A stretch of DNA of 64,000 nt from an uncultured Pseudomonadales bacterium (GCA_947494095.1 CANLTI010000008.1:47921-111920); one strand, 5' to 3'. Positions 20,033 to 29,234 are shown, counted from the first letter of the stretch. Numbers and translations: made by a program. Notes: generated by a model not told the origin, from the sequence alone.

Positions 20033-20803
20033 TTACAGGTTTTCTTCTTTGCGAGTAGTGAAAACTTCGACGCCTGTCGCGGTAATGCCCATGGTGTGTT
20101 CCCACTGTGCCGACAAACGACCATCTTTGGTTTCTACAGTCCACTGGTCTTTTTTAAGTTTGGTCGCCGCTTTACCGGCGTTGATCATTGGCTCAATGGT
20201 AAAAGTCATACCTTCTTTTAAAGTGAAGCCGGTATTGGGCTTACCGTAGTGCACCACTTGGGGTTCTTCATGGAAGACTTTACCAATGCCATGGCCGCAG
20301 TATTCGCGGACGACACTAAAGTGATTTTTTTCGGCATGCTGTTGAATGACGTGCCCAATATCGCCCAAACGCACACCAGGTTTAACCATCTCTATACCCA
20401 TGTATAGGCATTCTTGGGTGATTTTACACAGACGATCGGCAAAGGGCGGTACTTTACCGATGTAAAACATTTTGCTGGTATCGCCGTGGTAGCCATCAAA
20501 AATAACCGTGACATCAATGTTGATGATATCGCCTGTCTTTAATGTTTTTTTCTCGCTAGGAATACCGTGGCACACCACGTGGTTGACTGAAGTACAAATC
20601 GACTTAGGGAAGCCCTTATAATTTAATGGGGCAGGAATTGCGTTTTGTACCTGGGTAATGTAATCGTGGCAAATTTTGTCGAGGTGCGCAGTTGTTACGC
20701 CAGGCTTTACATATTCGCCAATCATTTCGAGTACTTCGGCGGCCATGCGGCCTGCGACGCGCATTTTTTGGAATTCTTCGGGTGTTTTGATAGTAACAGT
20801 CAT
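20033..20803 (-). CDS. map: Methionine aminopeptidase, type I
   Basis: Removes the initiator methionine from nascent proteins. 256 aa from ATG 20803 (MTVTIKTPEEFQKMRVAGRM), with TAAGG a few bases upstream; a longer reading would add 11 unconserved residues. The pita-bread fold metal ligands are visible in INIDVTVIFDGYHGDTSKMF, GHGIGKVFHEEP, FTIEPMIN and QWEHTMGIT. It is the first gene of map-glnD-dapC. In many gammaproteobacteria map is divergent from rpsB; here the divergent neighbour is mpl. Confidence 0.97.
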   Translation of the reverse strand: MTVTIKTPEEFQKMRVAGRMAAEVLEMIGEYVKPGVTTAHLDKICHDYITQVQNAIPAPLNYKGFPKSICTSVNHVVCHGIPSEKKTLKTGDIINIDVTVIFDGYHGDTSKMFYIGKVPPFADRLCKITQECLYMGIEMVKPGVRLGDIGHVIQQHAEKNHFSVVREYCGHGIGKVFHEEPQVVHYGKPNTGFTLKEGMTFTIEPMINAGKAATKLKKDQWTVETKDGRLSAQWEHTMGITATGVEVFTTRKEENL

Positions 20804-21073
20804 GGTAAACCTTAGTGTTTGGCTTGGCTGATCCAAGCACGCTCTAAAATTAAATAGCGTGTATTTTAAACGAGTTGACGCCGCTTAGCACGTTTGTGGC
20901 ACCTTTTATTCATGCATTACACGGGTCATTCATACATTACACGGGCGGATCTTAAGACTTTATTGACAGAGCGATGATGTGCTTTGTGATAAGCTCGCCG
21001 GCTAATCTTCATGGCATTTATAATGTCAATCATACATTTTATTAATGACCTCATGGCACATAGGAAGCTAAGT

Positions 21074-22456
21074 ATGCAGCACATTCATATATTGGGTATT
21101 TGTGGAACCTTTATGGGCAGTTTGGCCCAGCTTGCTAAGGCACAAGGTTACCGCGTCACAGGTTCGGATGTGAATGTTTACCCACCAATGAGTACGCAAC
21201 TAGAGGCTGCAGGGATCGAAATTACGCAAGGTTGGGGGCTGGAGCAGCTAACCCCTGCACCCGATATGATCGTAGTGGGCAATGTTATTAGCCGGGGCAA
21301 TCCAGTATTAGAGGCGATGCTGAACCGAATGTTACCTTTTACCTCTGGCCCGCAGTGGCTTGCCGAACATGTATTGCAAGGCCGCTGGGTGATGGCGGTA
21401 GCGGGCACCCACGGTAAAACAACAACCGCCAGTATGCTCGCTTGCATGTTGGAGTGCGCCGATATGGCGCCGGGCTTTTTGATTGGTGGGGTGCCTAAAA
21501 ACTTTGGCGTATCGGCGCGCTTAGGTGACTCTGACTTTTTTGTTATAGAGGCCGATGAATACGACAGCGCCTTTTTTGATAAGCGATCAAAATTTGTACA
21601 TTACCGGCCGCATACACTGGTGATGAACAATTTAGAGTATGACCATGCCGATATTTTTCCTGATTTAGCGGCTATTGAACGGCAGTTTCATCATGTTGTG
21701 CGCACTGTGCCGCAGCAGGGTTTATTGGTTGCACCTAATGATAATGCTGCATTAAAGCGGGTATTAGCCATGGGGCAATACACGCCAATGCATACCTTTA
21801 ATGGTGATATGCACAGTGCGGTAGCCTGTGATGCCGATTGGCAGGCGCGCAATGTTGCCGCTGACGGTAGCTGCTTTGATGTTTTTTTTGAGGGCGTGCA
21901 CGTTGGGGCGGTAAAGTGGGGGTTGACCGGTTTACACAGCGTTAATAATGCATTGGCTGCAATGGCTGCTGCACGCCATGTGGGTGTTGAGCCAGTTATT
22001 GCATGTGAAGCGCTCGCCTCTTTTGACAGTGTAAAGCGTCGTATGGAGCTACTCGCGAGGGTTAAAGGTATTAAGATTTATGACGACTTTGCCCATCACC
22101 CCACAGCGATTAAAACAACGTTGCAGGGTTTGCGTGCTCAAGTGGGTGATGCCAAAATTACAGCCGTCATAGAGCCTCGCTCTAACACTATGAAGCAAGG
22201 CGTGCATAAGCAGCAGCTATTAAGTGCTTGTGAAGATGCTAGCCAAGTGTGCTGGTATCAACCGGTAGAGCAAGGTTGGTCGTTAAATACGCTCATTACG
22301 GCAGCGTACTCACAGCATCACTGCTTTGACAGTTTACAGGCCTTAATCACACACCTCACCCAAAAAGCGCAAGCCGGTGAACATATTGTGATCATGAGTA
22401 ACGGCAGCTTTGGCGGTATACATCAAAAATTAATTGAAGCTATTGATGTGCTGTGA
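21074..22456 (+). CDS. mpl: UDP-MurNAc tripeptide ligase for murein recycling
   Basis: Attaches recycled L-Ala-D-Glu-mDAP to UDP-MurNAc, returning peptidoglycan fragments to synthesis. 460 aa from ATG 21074 (MQHIHILGICGTFMGSLAQL). AGGAAG lies six bases before it, and an upstream in-frame ATG at 21011 would add 21 unconserved residues. Mur-ligase features are the N-terminal Rossmann GICGTFMG, the P-loop VAGTHGKTTTASML, the EADEYDSAFFD metal site, HNxLAA-type NNALAAMAAARH, and YDDFAHHPTAIKTTLQG in the C-terminal domain. DDFAHHP and IGG are typical of Mpl rather than MurC. Confidence 0.95.
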   Translation: MQHIHILGICGTFMGSLAQLAKAQGYRVTGSDVNVYPPMSTQLEAAGIEITQGWGLEQLTPAPDMIVVGNVISRGNPVLEAMLNRMLPFTSGPQWLAEHVLQGRWVMAVAGTHGKTTTASMLACMLECADMAPGFLIGGVPKNFGVSARLGDSDFFVIEADEYDSAFFDKRSKFVHYRPHTLVMNNLEYDHADIFPDLAAIERQFHHVVRTVPQQGLLVAPNDNAALKRVLAMGQYTPMHTFNGDMHSAVACDADWQARNVAADGSCFDVFFEGVHVGAVKWGLTGLHSVNNALAAMAAARHVGVEPVIACEALASFDSVKRRMELLARVKGIKIYDDFAHHPTAIKTTLQGLRAQVGDAKITAVIEPRSNTMKQGVHKQQLLSACEDASQVCWYQPVEQGWSLNTLITAAYSQHHCFDSLQALITHLTQKAQAGEHIVIMSNGSFGGIHQKLIEAIDVL

Positions 22457-22695
22457 GCTGATCAAAGGCTGCGAGTTATTTATTCGGAGTAAGTGACGGA
22501 GATATTAGGTCTCTTGAAGGTAAGGCTATGCGAGGCGCTCGCCATGGGTTTCTCGATGAGAGTCATATTGAGTGTCTATGATGGATTCCTTTCGTTGCTT
22601 TCCCTTTTAGGCCACGCTGATTTTGTAGCAGCATTTTAGTGCAATATTGAGTACAATATGCGCCAATTATCCACCCTCTAATGCGCGAGCGGAAT

Positions 22696-24117
22696 ATGAC
22701 TAAAAAGACAAAGATTGTTGCAACGGTTTCTGACCTTAAAGGCGATGTTAAATTTATTGGTGAATTGGCCAAGCGTGGGGTGAATGTGATTCGCCTGAAT
22801 ACGGCGCACCAAACCCCAGAAGATACCCGTAAGGTGATTGAAAACGTACGCGCAGTCAGCGAACAGCTAGCGGTATTGGTGGATACCAAAGGCCCAGAAA
22901 TGCGCACCAACCTTAAGATTGAAGAAGACTTAAGCATTAAAACCGGTCAAAAAGTGACCTTCCGCTCTGATGGCCTAGATGTCGCCACCACCAAAGAGGC
23001 TGTACAGGTTAATTACTTGGGCTTTGTGGCCGATGTGCCTGTTGGCGCGCATATCTTGATTGATGATGGCTTGCTTGAGTTGGTTGTTGATAGTAAAGAC
23101 AGTGAGGCGCTGTACACCACGGCCCTGAACAACGGTAAAATCAAAAAGAAAAAAAGCGTTAATGTTCCGGGTGTTGCTATCCGTTTGCCATCGGTCACCG
23201 AGCGTGACAAAACCTTTATTGAAATGGCCATAGAGGCCGGCGTTGATTTTATTGCACACTCTTTTGTGCGCAATAAGCAAGATGTATTGGATGTCCAGAA
23301 TATTTTGGATGCGAAGAAATCACCGATTAAAATCATTGCAAAAATTGAAAACCGTGAAGGTGTTGAAAACCTCGATGAAATATTAGAGGTGGTTTATGGC
23401 GTAATGGTGGCACGCGGTGATCTGGGTATTGAGATTCCGGGCGAAGAAGTACCTTTAGTGCAAAAATCAATGATTCGTAAATGTATTGAAGCACGCGTAC
23501 CGGTGATTACTGCCACGCAAATGCTCGAGAGCATGATTCAAAACCCGCGCCCAACCCGCGCCGAAATTTCTGATGTGGCAAACGCCGTACTCGACGGTAC
23601 GGATGCATTGATGTTATCGGGCGAGTCAGCTTATGGTGATTATCCTTTTGAAGCCGTTGAGACTATGGCGCGTATTGCCACTCACGTAGAAGAGCAAACC
23701 GCGTACGGCATTAACTTAGAGAGCAAAGCCGATAAGGGTGATTTGCAAGAATATATTTGCCAGCAAGTGGCTAAATCTGCGCGTGATCTCAATGTTGATG
23801 CGATTGTTGTGCCTACATCAACGGGCTCTACGGCGCGCCAAATTGCATCGCATCGCCCATCGGCACCTTTGTATGCCGCCTGCTACAAGCCTGAAGCCTT
23901 GCGCTTGTTATCGTTAAGTTACGGTGTAGAGGCTTACTTAATTGAAGGCGCTGTGCGTGATACAGTGATAAAAAATGCATTAACGCCTTTAGTTGAAAGC
24001 AAAGCATTAACCGGCGAAAGCCTTGTGGTAGTCGCTAAAAGTGCGCCGGGCGCACCGAAAGGCGAAACGAACCGCATGGAAATTAATACCGTTGATGCTT
24101 TTTTAAATCACGAATAA
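22696..24117 (+). CDS. pyk: Pyruvate kinase, atypical (Bacteroidota-like) type
   Basis: Makes pyruvate and ATP from phosphoenolpyruvate and ADP. 473 aa from ATG 22696; an in-frame ATG at 22681 lacks a ribosome site. Catalytic blocks are present: IAKIENREGVENLDEIL, MVARGDLGIEIPGEEVP, TATQMLESMIQNPRPTRAE and DGTDALMLSGESAYG. The N-terminus differs from enterobacterial enzymes. TKIVATVSDLKGDVKF replaces the TKIVCTIGPAS motif, and the metal/ATP loop reads RLNTAHQ rather than RLNFSH. I associate this form with Bacteroidota enzymes. A bidirectional terminator follows. No glycolytic gene is adjacent. Confidence 0.93.
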   Translation: MTKKTKIVATVSDLKGDVKFIGELAKRGVNVIRLNTAHQTPEDTRKVIENVRAVSEQLAVLVDTKGPEMRTNLKIEEDLSIKTGQKVTFRSDGLDVATTKEAVQVNYLGFVADVPVGAHILIDDGLLELVVDSKDSEALYTTALNNGKIKKKKSVNVPGVAIRLPSVTERDKTFIEMAIEAGVDFIAHSFVRNKQDVLDVQNILDAKKSPIKIIAKIENREGVENLDEILEVVYGVMVARGDLGIEIPGEEVPLVQKSMIRKCIEARVPVITATQMLESMIQNPRPTRAEISDVANAVLDGTDALMLSGESAYGDYPFEAVETMARIATHVEEQTAYGINLESKADKGDLQEYICQQVAKSARDLNVDAIVVPTSTGSTARQIASHRPSAPLYAACYKPEALRLLSLSYGVEAYLIEGAVRDTVIKNALTPLVESKALTGESLVVVAKSAPGAPKGETNRMEINTVDAFLNHE

Positions 24118-24134
24118 TACAGCGCAATAATTCT

Positions 24135-24170
24135 AAAAGGGCTTAAACCGAGTGGTTTAAGCCCTTTTTT
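24135..24170. terminator. Bidirectional intrinsic terminator, pyk / unknown gene
   Basis: GGGCTTAAACC and GGTTTAAGCCC form a perfect 11-bp stem around GAGT. A four-base A-run precedes and a six-base T-run follows, so it can serve pyk (plus) and the convergent gene at 24210 (minus). Confidence 0.9.
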
Positions 24171-24209
24171 GTGGCACATGCAATGTGCGCTGCACAGATA
24201 GCCTACTGC

Positions 24210-24662
24210 CTAGCGTAGCTTTGCTGTTTCCATTAGCGCAATAATAATATCATTGACGCATTCGGGTTCACTGCAAAACAATAAAGAGCCAATGACCCAG
24301 TAAGACGCTTTAGGGTGGCTAATTAAATGATAAATAAGCAAAGAGCTATCACCGGGTTCGCCGGCGTTATAGACCTTATAGCTAACAGGCACATCTTTGC
24401 TGGTAGTGTAGGTGTTGCTGTCGATGGTTTCTATTTGGTCAAACTCACTGGTTAGTGAGTTATCTAATACCGCCCAATGCTCATCGTGGGTCTTAAAGGG
24501 CGGTTGCTCATCAACAGCAAGAGTAAAGCTCACTTGCTCGCCCTCCCAAAAGCAAATGACATTCTCTTCAATGCCGAGCTCGGGTAAAGCTTGAAATGAA
24601 AAGTGATCGCTAATAGAGGTATCTAGCGATAAGTACTGAGCAATATTCACGCGGTTAGTCAT
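24210..24662 (-). CDS. Uncharacterised protein, 150 aa
   Basis: I do not recognise this family. It has no signal peptide, membrane span or known motif. It is acidic, with alternating strand-like and polar stretches (ENVICFWEGEQVSFTLAV, VPVSYKVYNAG) and a C-terminal part, SYWVIGSLLFCSEPECVNDI, that suggests a compact alpha/beta fold. The start codon, ATG in MTNRVNIAQYLSL, is plausible. It lies between a bidirectional terminator and the terminator of the GH26-like gene, so it is a one-gene unit. Codon use is like its neighbours, so it is likely a real gene. Confidence 0.65.
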   Translation of the reverse strand: MTNRVNIAQYLSLDTSISDHFSFQALPELGIEENVICFWEGEQVSFTLAVDEQPPFKTHDEHWAVLDNSLTSEFDQIETIDSNTYTTSKDVPVSYKVYNAGEPGDSSLLIYHLISHPKASYWVIGSLLFCSEPECVNDIIIALMETAKLR

Positions 24663-24690
24663 AGTGTTTAATTTTTTTGTCGGCTTAAAA

Positions 24691-24720
24691 GTAAAAATCC
24701 CAGCGTATCGCTGGGATTAT
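24691..24720 (-). terminator. Intrinsic terminator of the GH26-like gene
   Basis: On the minus strand AATCCCAGCG pairs perfectly with CGCTGGGATT around a three-base loop and is followed by a T-run. It lies 26 bases past the stop at 24746. Confidence 0.9.
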
Positions 24721-24745
24721 ATGAAATGGTATGGGCTGATCGAGT

Positions 24746-25933
24746 TTATTCTTTAAGCCATTGCTCCTCAACAATGGTCTCTGCAGAGGCGACATCGGAG
24801 GCATTCATGAGCTCATTGGCCTCTGTATTGCGGTAAATAGAGCGCTGAATATTATCAGTACCTGCATCATCGCTATTATCGGTATCGTGTTCTGCTATCC
24901 AATAGGCAATGTACGGGTAGCGATCGGTTAGTTCGGTCACATATTTGTTATTATCGAAGGTGCCGTCACTGGTTGCAGGTGCTAAGCGGGTCATACCCAT
25001 AGGCTTATCTTGGTCGCGATATTTGTCATAGTCACTGATATTGACTTCATCGCTATAGCTAATGCCCGATATAATATCGAGGTTGGCAGGGTAGCCCCAT
25101 AAAGCCGATACGCGCTGGGATGTGGTGCCCGAGCGTGGCGCATAAACCCACAGTACGTTATCAACTTCAGCATTGACGGTTGTGTACACATGCTTCCAGA
25201 GTGCTTTAAAGTTAACTTCAGTATTGTCGTCATGCGCACCATACCAATAGGTTGTGGTGTTCATTTCGGGGAAGGGAGAAAAGAGTACAGGAATATTTTT
25301 ATCTTCTAGCGCTTTAAGTTTCTCGATGACCAGTGTTAAGCGATCATTAAAGGCGATATAGGCTTCGTCGTCCACATCATCACCATATAAAATGGCTAGG
25401 TCTGAGTCGTCTATGGGAGACAGCTTATCGGATTGTGTATCAACCCAAGGGTTTTGAGGTGTCCAGCTGATACTCACAAGACCACCTTTATCGTGGTGTT
25501 TAATCAGTACTTCGTTGGCTTCATCGAGTTCACCGCTGGTGAAAAGCTCAGTTTTCTCATAATCAATACTGACGACGGCGACTGTTTTGCCGGTATCGCT
25601 GGCGAGTTGCTCCACGAGGGTTTCGTAGTTACGGTATTCATCGTCGTCACCGGCTTCATTGCCAAAGCCAACGCTTTGGCCCGAGAGCACATAATCTTCT
25701 ATTTTTTCACAGCTAAGGTCAGAGATTAAGTCATACACTTTAACGCCCGAATCACTTAGGCTGCCGTTGCTGGGGTTACCTGAACACACCGGAGCGTTCT
25801 CATCGGGATCGCTGTCTTCATAGAGGCGATTATAGCCCGATTTACAGCTAAGTAAAAAAGCACAGCTAGCGCTTAGGCCAATAGCCCAAAAAAGTTTTTT
25901 GAAGTGAGTTTGAGTGATTAGGGGTTGTAGCAT
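24746..25933 (-). CDS. GH26-like (beta-mannanase family) lipoprotein
   Basis: 395 aa. A lipoprotein signal with lipobox LLSC (Cys near residue 30) puts it on the outer or inner membrane. The body reads like glycoside hydrolase family 26: a TIM-barrel pattern with SISWTPQNPW, then the acid/base region PFPEMNTTTYWYGA (Glu near 222), FKALWKHVYTTVN, NVLWVYAPRSG, and a candidate nucleophile Glu in YWIAEHDTDN (near 345). The usual RPxHEMNG context is altered, with Pro in place of His before the acid/base Glu. Substrate could be mannan or a related beta-glycan. It is monocistronic with AAGGAG before the ATG. The family call is from memory of motifs; activity is uncertain. Confidence 0.75.
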   Translation of the reverse strand: MLQPLITQTHFKKLFWAIGLSASCAFLLSCKSGYNRLYEDSDPDENAPVCSGNPSNGSLSDSGVKVYDLISDLSCEKIEDYVLSGQSVGFGNEAGDDDEYRNYETLVEQLASDTGKTVAVVSIDYEKTELFTSGELDEANEVLIKHHDKGGLVSISWTPQNPWVDTQSDKLSPIDDSDLAILYGDDVDDEAYIAFNDRLTLVIEKLKALEDKNIPVLFSPFPEMNTTTYWYGAHDDNTEVNFKALWKHVYTTVNAEVDNVLWVYAPRSGTTSQRVSALWGYPANLDIISGISYSDEVNISDYDKYRDQDKPMGMTRLAPATSDGTFDNNKYVTELTDRYPYIAYWIAEHDTDNSDDAGTDNIQRSIYRNTEANELMNASDVASAETIVEEQWLKE

Positions 25934-26243
25934 GCGATGGCTCCTTATATATGTTACGTATGATGCCAGATTGGCCGCTAGTTTTCAGTGAATTGTTATG
26001 TTTGCGGGGCTTTAGTCAAGAATAGAGTAAAAAAGTGCGACTTGGTTGCAGAGCTTACGCGTATTTGGCATTTATTATGTGTTTTTTCGCGGCTGTTAAA
26101 AGTGGGTGTAAGGCCGAATAATAGAAAGAGTGATCAAAAAAGCGTCATGTCTCGCCAGCCCTTGTGTAGCAAGGGCTAGCTTGAGTTATCCACACCTTTT
26201 TAAGGCCTGTGTGTATGCTAAATGTGGATGGTTTTAGTGCTGT
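25934..26243. other. Intergenic region upstream of the GH26-like gene
   Basis: Holds a hairpin AGCCCTTG-TGTAG-CAAGGGCT (26157-26177) between the gacS end and the GH26 start. On the minus strand there is a weak promoter candidate, TTGACT-N16-AACAAT, about 70 bases before the GH26 start. No supported gene. Confidence 0.5.
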
Positions 26244-29234
26244 TTATACTGGCGCGTCATCAAATAGCGAATTTAAATCAACGGAGCCTTTAAATTCGAG
26301 AGCTTTTTGTATTGCAGTGATGAGCGTAGTAATAGCGGCTTTTTGTTCATGTGTGAGGCCAGTATTGAGCGATTGTAAAGCATCATCGGCCAGTGCAGAG
26401 CTGCGCCTGATCTCCATGAGCCCTGTATAAGCGCTGCCTCCGCGCAACTTATGAATCACTTCTGACAGCGTCACGCTGTCGCCGCTATTCATGGCGGCCT
26501 GAATTTTTTTGTGAGTGGCAGGAAGTTCTTCTAGCAGCATAGTGAGCATGTCTTGTGCTAGCGGGTAATTGTTCTTAGTTAGATCAAGGCTTTCTTTTAG
26601 GCTAAATACCTTTGCGCGAGGCGCTGAGTCTGTTGCCGAGCTTATCGGTGCTACAGGTGTGCGGTCACTCACAGTTTCTACTGCTTGCGTGATTGCCGTC
26701 GAGTGTTGCGATGTATGTTGCGATGTATGTTGCGATGTATGTTGAGGTGTATGTTCGGGTGTCTGTTTGCGATGCACAGTATTTGAGTGTGTCGTTTCAA
26801 AATCGCTAGCCTCTAGCGCAACGGCATTTAACGTTTGCAGGGGGCTAATAGGGGGACAGTGGTGTACATGTTGCCCCCAGCGTTTCAGTGCGTTAAACAA
26901 ATCATCGTCACTGACAGGCTTAGTGAGGTAGTCGTCCATCCCTGCGACTAGAATACGGCTGCGCTGTTCGGGCATGGCGTTGGCTGTTAGGGCGATAATG
27001 GGCGTACGTTTAGCCGCTCCTTCGAGCTGGCGGATTGTGCGTGTTGCCTCTAAGCCGTCGATATTTGGCATTTGTACGTCCATAAAAATAATATCGGGCG
27101 CATGTGTTTTAAACTCATAAATAGCTTGCTGTCCATTTTCGGCTGTAATTAATGTGTGGTTGGGTGAGGCTAAAAAAGCACACACTAATTTACGGTTAGC
27201 GGGGTTGTCATCAGCAATCAGTATGGTGAGTGGTTGTGCTGCGGCTTGAGAGGTAGGTTCGCTAGGAAGCCCCGATACTTGCTGCATTAACTGAATTAAA
27301 GCGCTGTTTAAAAGAGGGCGAGTTAAAAAATGGATCGAGCTCCAGTCGCTGTGCTTTTCGAGCTGCCTGCGAATGTTGGACGGCGCAATAATCGCAATAT
27401 GTAAACTGGGTGTTTCCAGTAGCGCTGTCACGTGTTGTGCCAGCGTATCGATATTAAATCGTCGTCCATCTGTAATGCAGTCAATGATGGCCAGATTGAT
27501 ATTGTTGCGCTCAACCAAATGCGTATAAACATCACCTTTAGGAGCTTGGCTGCTGTGCGCGGCATTGGGCATTAAGTAAAAACTAGGAATATCCCACTGA
27601 TTGAGCTGCTCGGTAATCTCTTGGCGGCTCCAAGGGTTGTTGTCACAGATAAGTGCTTTTATAGTGCGGTTGTTAAAAGGTAGGGCAGGGTCGTAGTTGT
27701 TTTCTGTTTCGCCGAGCTCTACGGTAAATACAAAGCTCAAAATTTCTTCACCTTCTTCGATTTCAATAGCGCCTTGCATACGCTCTGTTAAGGCTCTAGC
27801 GATTGTCAATCCAATACCCGGCGCATCACCAATCGATAAATGGCTATTTAGCTTGAGGGCAGTTTGCAATTGTTGTTTATTTTGCGGTGAAATAGGTGTG
27901 GTGGGGTTTTTGATAATAAAGCGCAGTACCCACTTACTATCATTTTTTTGCTTGACTCGGCTTTCTATAATAAGGTTGCCATTAGGCGCTAAAGCAATGA
28001 CGCATTGTATAAGGTTATTGATGACCTGCTTTAGGCGCAGCGGGTCGCCAAGTAACGTTGTTGGTAGCTGGGGGTCAATGAGTTGTATGAGCTTTAAATG
28101 ACTCTCGTTAGCGCTGGGGGCGTAAATTTGCAAAACTTCGCTAATCAGATTGCGAATATTAACCGGCTTATATTCAAAAGACATAGAGTCTGATTCTAAG
28201 CGTGAATAGTCAACAATATCATTAATGACAGTGAGCAGTCCTTGAGCAGATTGTTCAATAGTTGCAAGGTAATCTTTTTGCTGATCGTTAAGTGATGTTT
28301 TGAGTAGTAAGTGGGTAAAGCCTAAAATCCCGTTAAGTGGTGTACGAATTTCATGGCTTGTATTGGCGAGTAATTCAGATTTGTTTTCAGAAATTTTGAG
28401 CGCATTTTTACGCGCCAAATCCAGTTCGATATTCTGTATCTCAACAGTTTCTAGTGATTCACGAAGCTCTTTAGTGGCTTGATCGGTATAGCTTTGTATG
28501 CCTTCTTTTAAGCCCTTATTTATGTCCAGTAGTTGCTGCGAATGATGAATCAAATCGGCATATAGTGACGACTTTGAGGGTGTGAGCTCTTGCAAGAAAT
28601 TACCGTTGGTAGCGCTTTTTAGCTCGGCTGCGAGTGTATTGATAGGGTCCATTAACTGGTGGTAGCTGCGCAATGCCAGTTGTGTAATGAAAAGGCCCAT
28701 CAGCGAAGCAATTAAAAGACCCCAAAAAAGCGTTTGCGATATAAGCAGTGCTTTGGGGGTGTTGTTGGTACTTGTGACCAGCCAATAACTTTGATGATTG
28801 ATGACATCAATTTTGATCGCGGAGTAAGTATGACTGTTTTGAGTTTTTTTCTGATTGTGCCGAGTTACCCATGCAAAACTCTGCATGTCTTGAGGTAAGC
28901 CGGCATGGCTAATGAGGTTTTTTTGCTCATCTAGCAAGCTAATGCTGTCGAATAAACCCATGTGCAAAATAATATTGGCATAAGATTGAAAATTTTCTTG
29001 TGAGCGGGTATTGAGTTTAAACGTTGCTGTATTGGGCCTAGGCTCTAGTTGCAGCTGCTCAAAATAGTTGAGTAAAAATTGATTGCTGGCATGCGTTAAA
29101 TGTTGCGCGTACGAATTATGTAAAAGGGCTGAAACGCCAATGCATAGCGTACAGGTGATTAATATGGGGCTAATAAATAGCCGTAAAATTTGCTTTTTAG
29201 GGGAATCCCAGTTAGTTGTTTGGGTCAAGGTCAC
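26244..29234 (-). CDS. gacS: GacS/BarA-type hybrid histidine kinase with a degenerate ATPase domain
   Basis: 996-aa membrane phosphorelay kinase. TM1 is at about residues 18-40, then a ~120-residue periplasmic part, TM2 near 165-185 and a HAMP-like linker. The HisKA domain has His near 294 in NTSHEIRTPLNGILGF. The ATP-binding domain lacks the N-box Asn (NNLIQCVIALAPNG) and the DxGxG motif, keeping only GIGLTIARAL. A pseudo-receiver follows, then a full receiver (LIADDNPANRK near 675, MDVQMPNIDG near 720) and a C-terminal Hpt (VIHKLRGGSAYTG, near 926). Between receiver and Hpt sits a His/Thr/Gln repeat. The start is GTG with AGGAG six bases upstream. Position before cysM, relA and mazG matches gacS in Pseudomonas. 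Confidence 0.85.
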   Translation of the reverse strand: MTLTQTTNWDSPKKQILRLFISPILITCTLCIGVSALLHNSYAQHLTHASNQFLLNYFEQLQLEPRPNTATFKLNTRSQENFQSYANIILHMGLFDSISLLDEQKNLISHAGLPQDMQSFAWVTRHNQKKTQNSHTYSAIKIDVINHQSYWLVTSTNNTPKALLISQTLFWGLLIASLMGLFITQLALRSYHQLMDPINTLAAELKSATNGNFLQELTPSKSSLYADLIHHSQQLLDINKGLKEGIQSYTDQATKELRESLETVEIQNIELDLARKNALKISENKSELLANTSHEIRTPLNGILGFTHLLLKTSLNDQQKDYLATIEQSAQGLLTVINDIVDYSRLESDSMSFEYKPVNIRNLISEVLQIYAPSANESHLKLIQLIDPQLPTTLLGDPLRLKQVINNLIQCVIALAPNGNLIIESRVKQKNDSKWVLRFIIKNPTTPISPQNKQQLQTALKLNSHLSIGDAPGIGLTIARALTERMQGAIEIEEGEEILSFVFTVELGETENNYDPALPFNNRTIKALICDNNPWSRQEITEQLNQWDIPSFYLMPNAAHSSQAPKGDVYTHLVERNNINLAIIDCITDGRRFNIDTLAQHVTALLETPSLHIAIIAPSNIRRQLEKHSDWSSIHFLTRPLLNSALIQLMQQVSGLPSEPTSQAAAQPLTILIADDNPANRKLVCAFLASPNHTLITAENGQQAIYEFKTHAPDIIFMDVQMPNIDGLEATRTIRQLEGAAKRTPIIALTANAMPEQRSRILVAGMDDYLTKPVSDDDLFNALKRWGQHVHHCPPISPLQTLNAVALEASDFETTHSNTVHRKQTPEHTPQHTSQHTSQHTSQHSTAITQAVETVSDRTPVAPISSATDSAPRAKVFSLKESLDLTKNNYPLAQDMLTMLLEELPATHKKIQAAMNSGDSVTLSEVIHKLRGGSAYTGLMEIRRSSALADDALQSLNTGLTHEQKAAITTLITAIQKALEFKGSVDLNSLFDDAPV
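26704..26760 (-). repeat. In-frame 12-bp tandem repeat inside gacS
   Basis: About four units of a 12-base repeat encode HTPQ/HTSQ tetrapeptides (EHTPQHTSQHTSQHTSQHS) in the linker before the Hpt domain. The number of units could vary between strains without a frameshift. Confidence 0.85.

Noticed and set aside
20031..20144. Longer glnD start inside map
   Set aside because: The extension is the map coding sequence read in another frame; the ATG two bases after the map stop fits the operon.
25988..26179. 63-codon plus-strand frame upstream of the GH26-like gene
   Set aside because: No ribosome site, atypical composition, covers the promoter region and a hairpin.
26186..26194. Perfect DnaA box TTATCCACA upstream of the GH26-like gene
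   Set aside because: A single 9-mer is expected about once in every two windows of this size by chance; no cluster, no AT-rich unwinding region, no dnaA/dnaN nearby, so not an origin.
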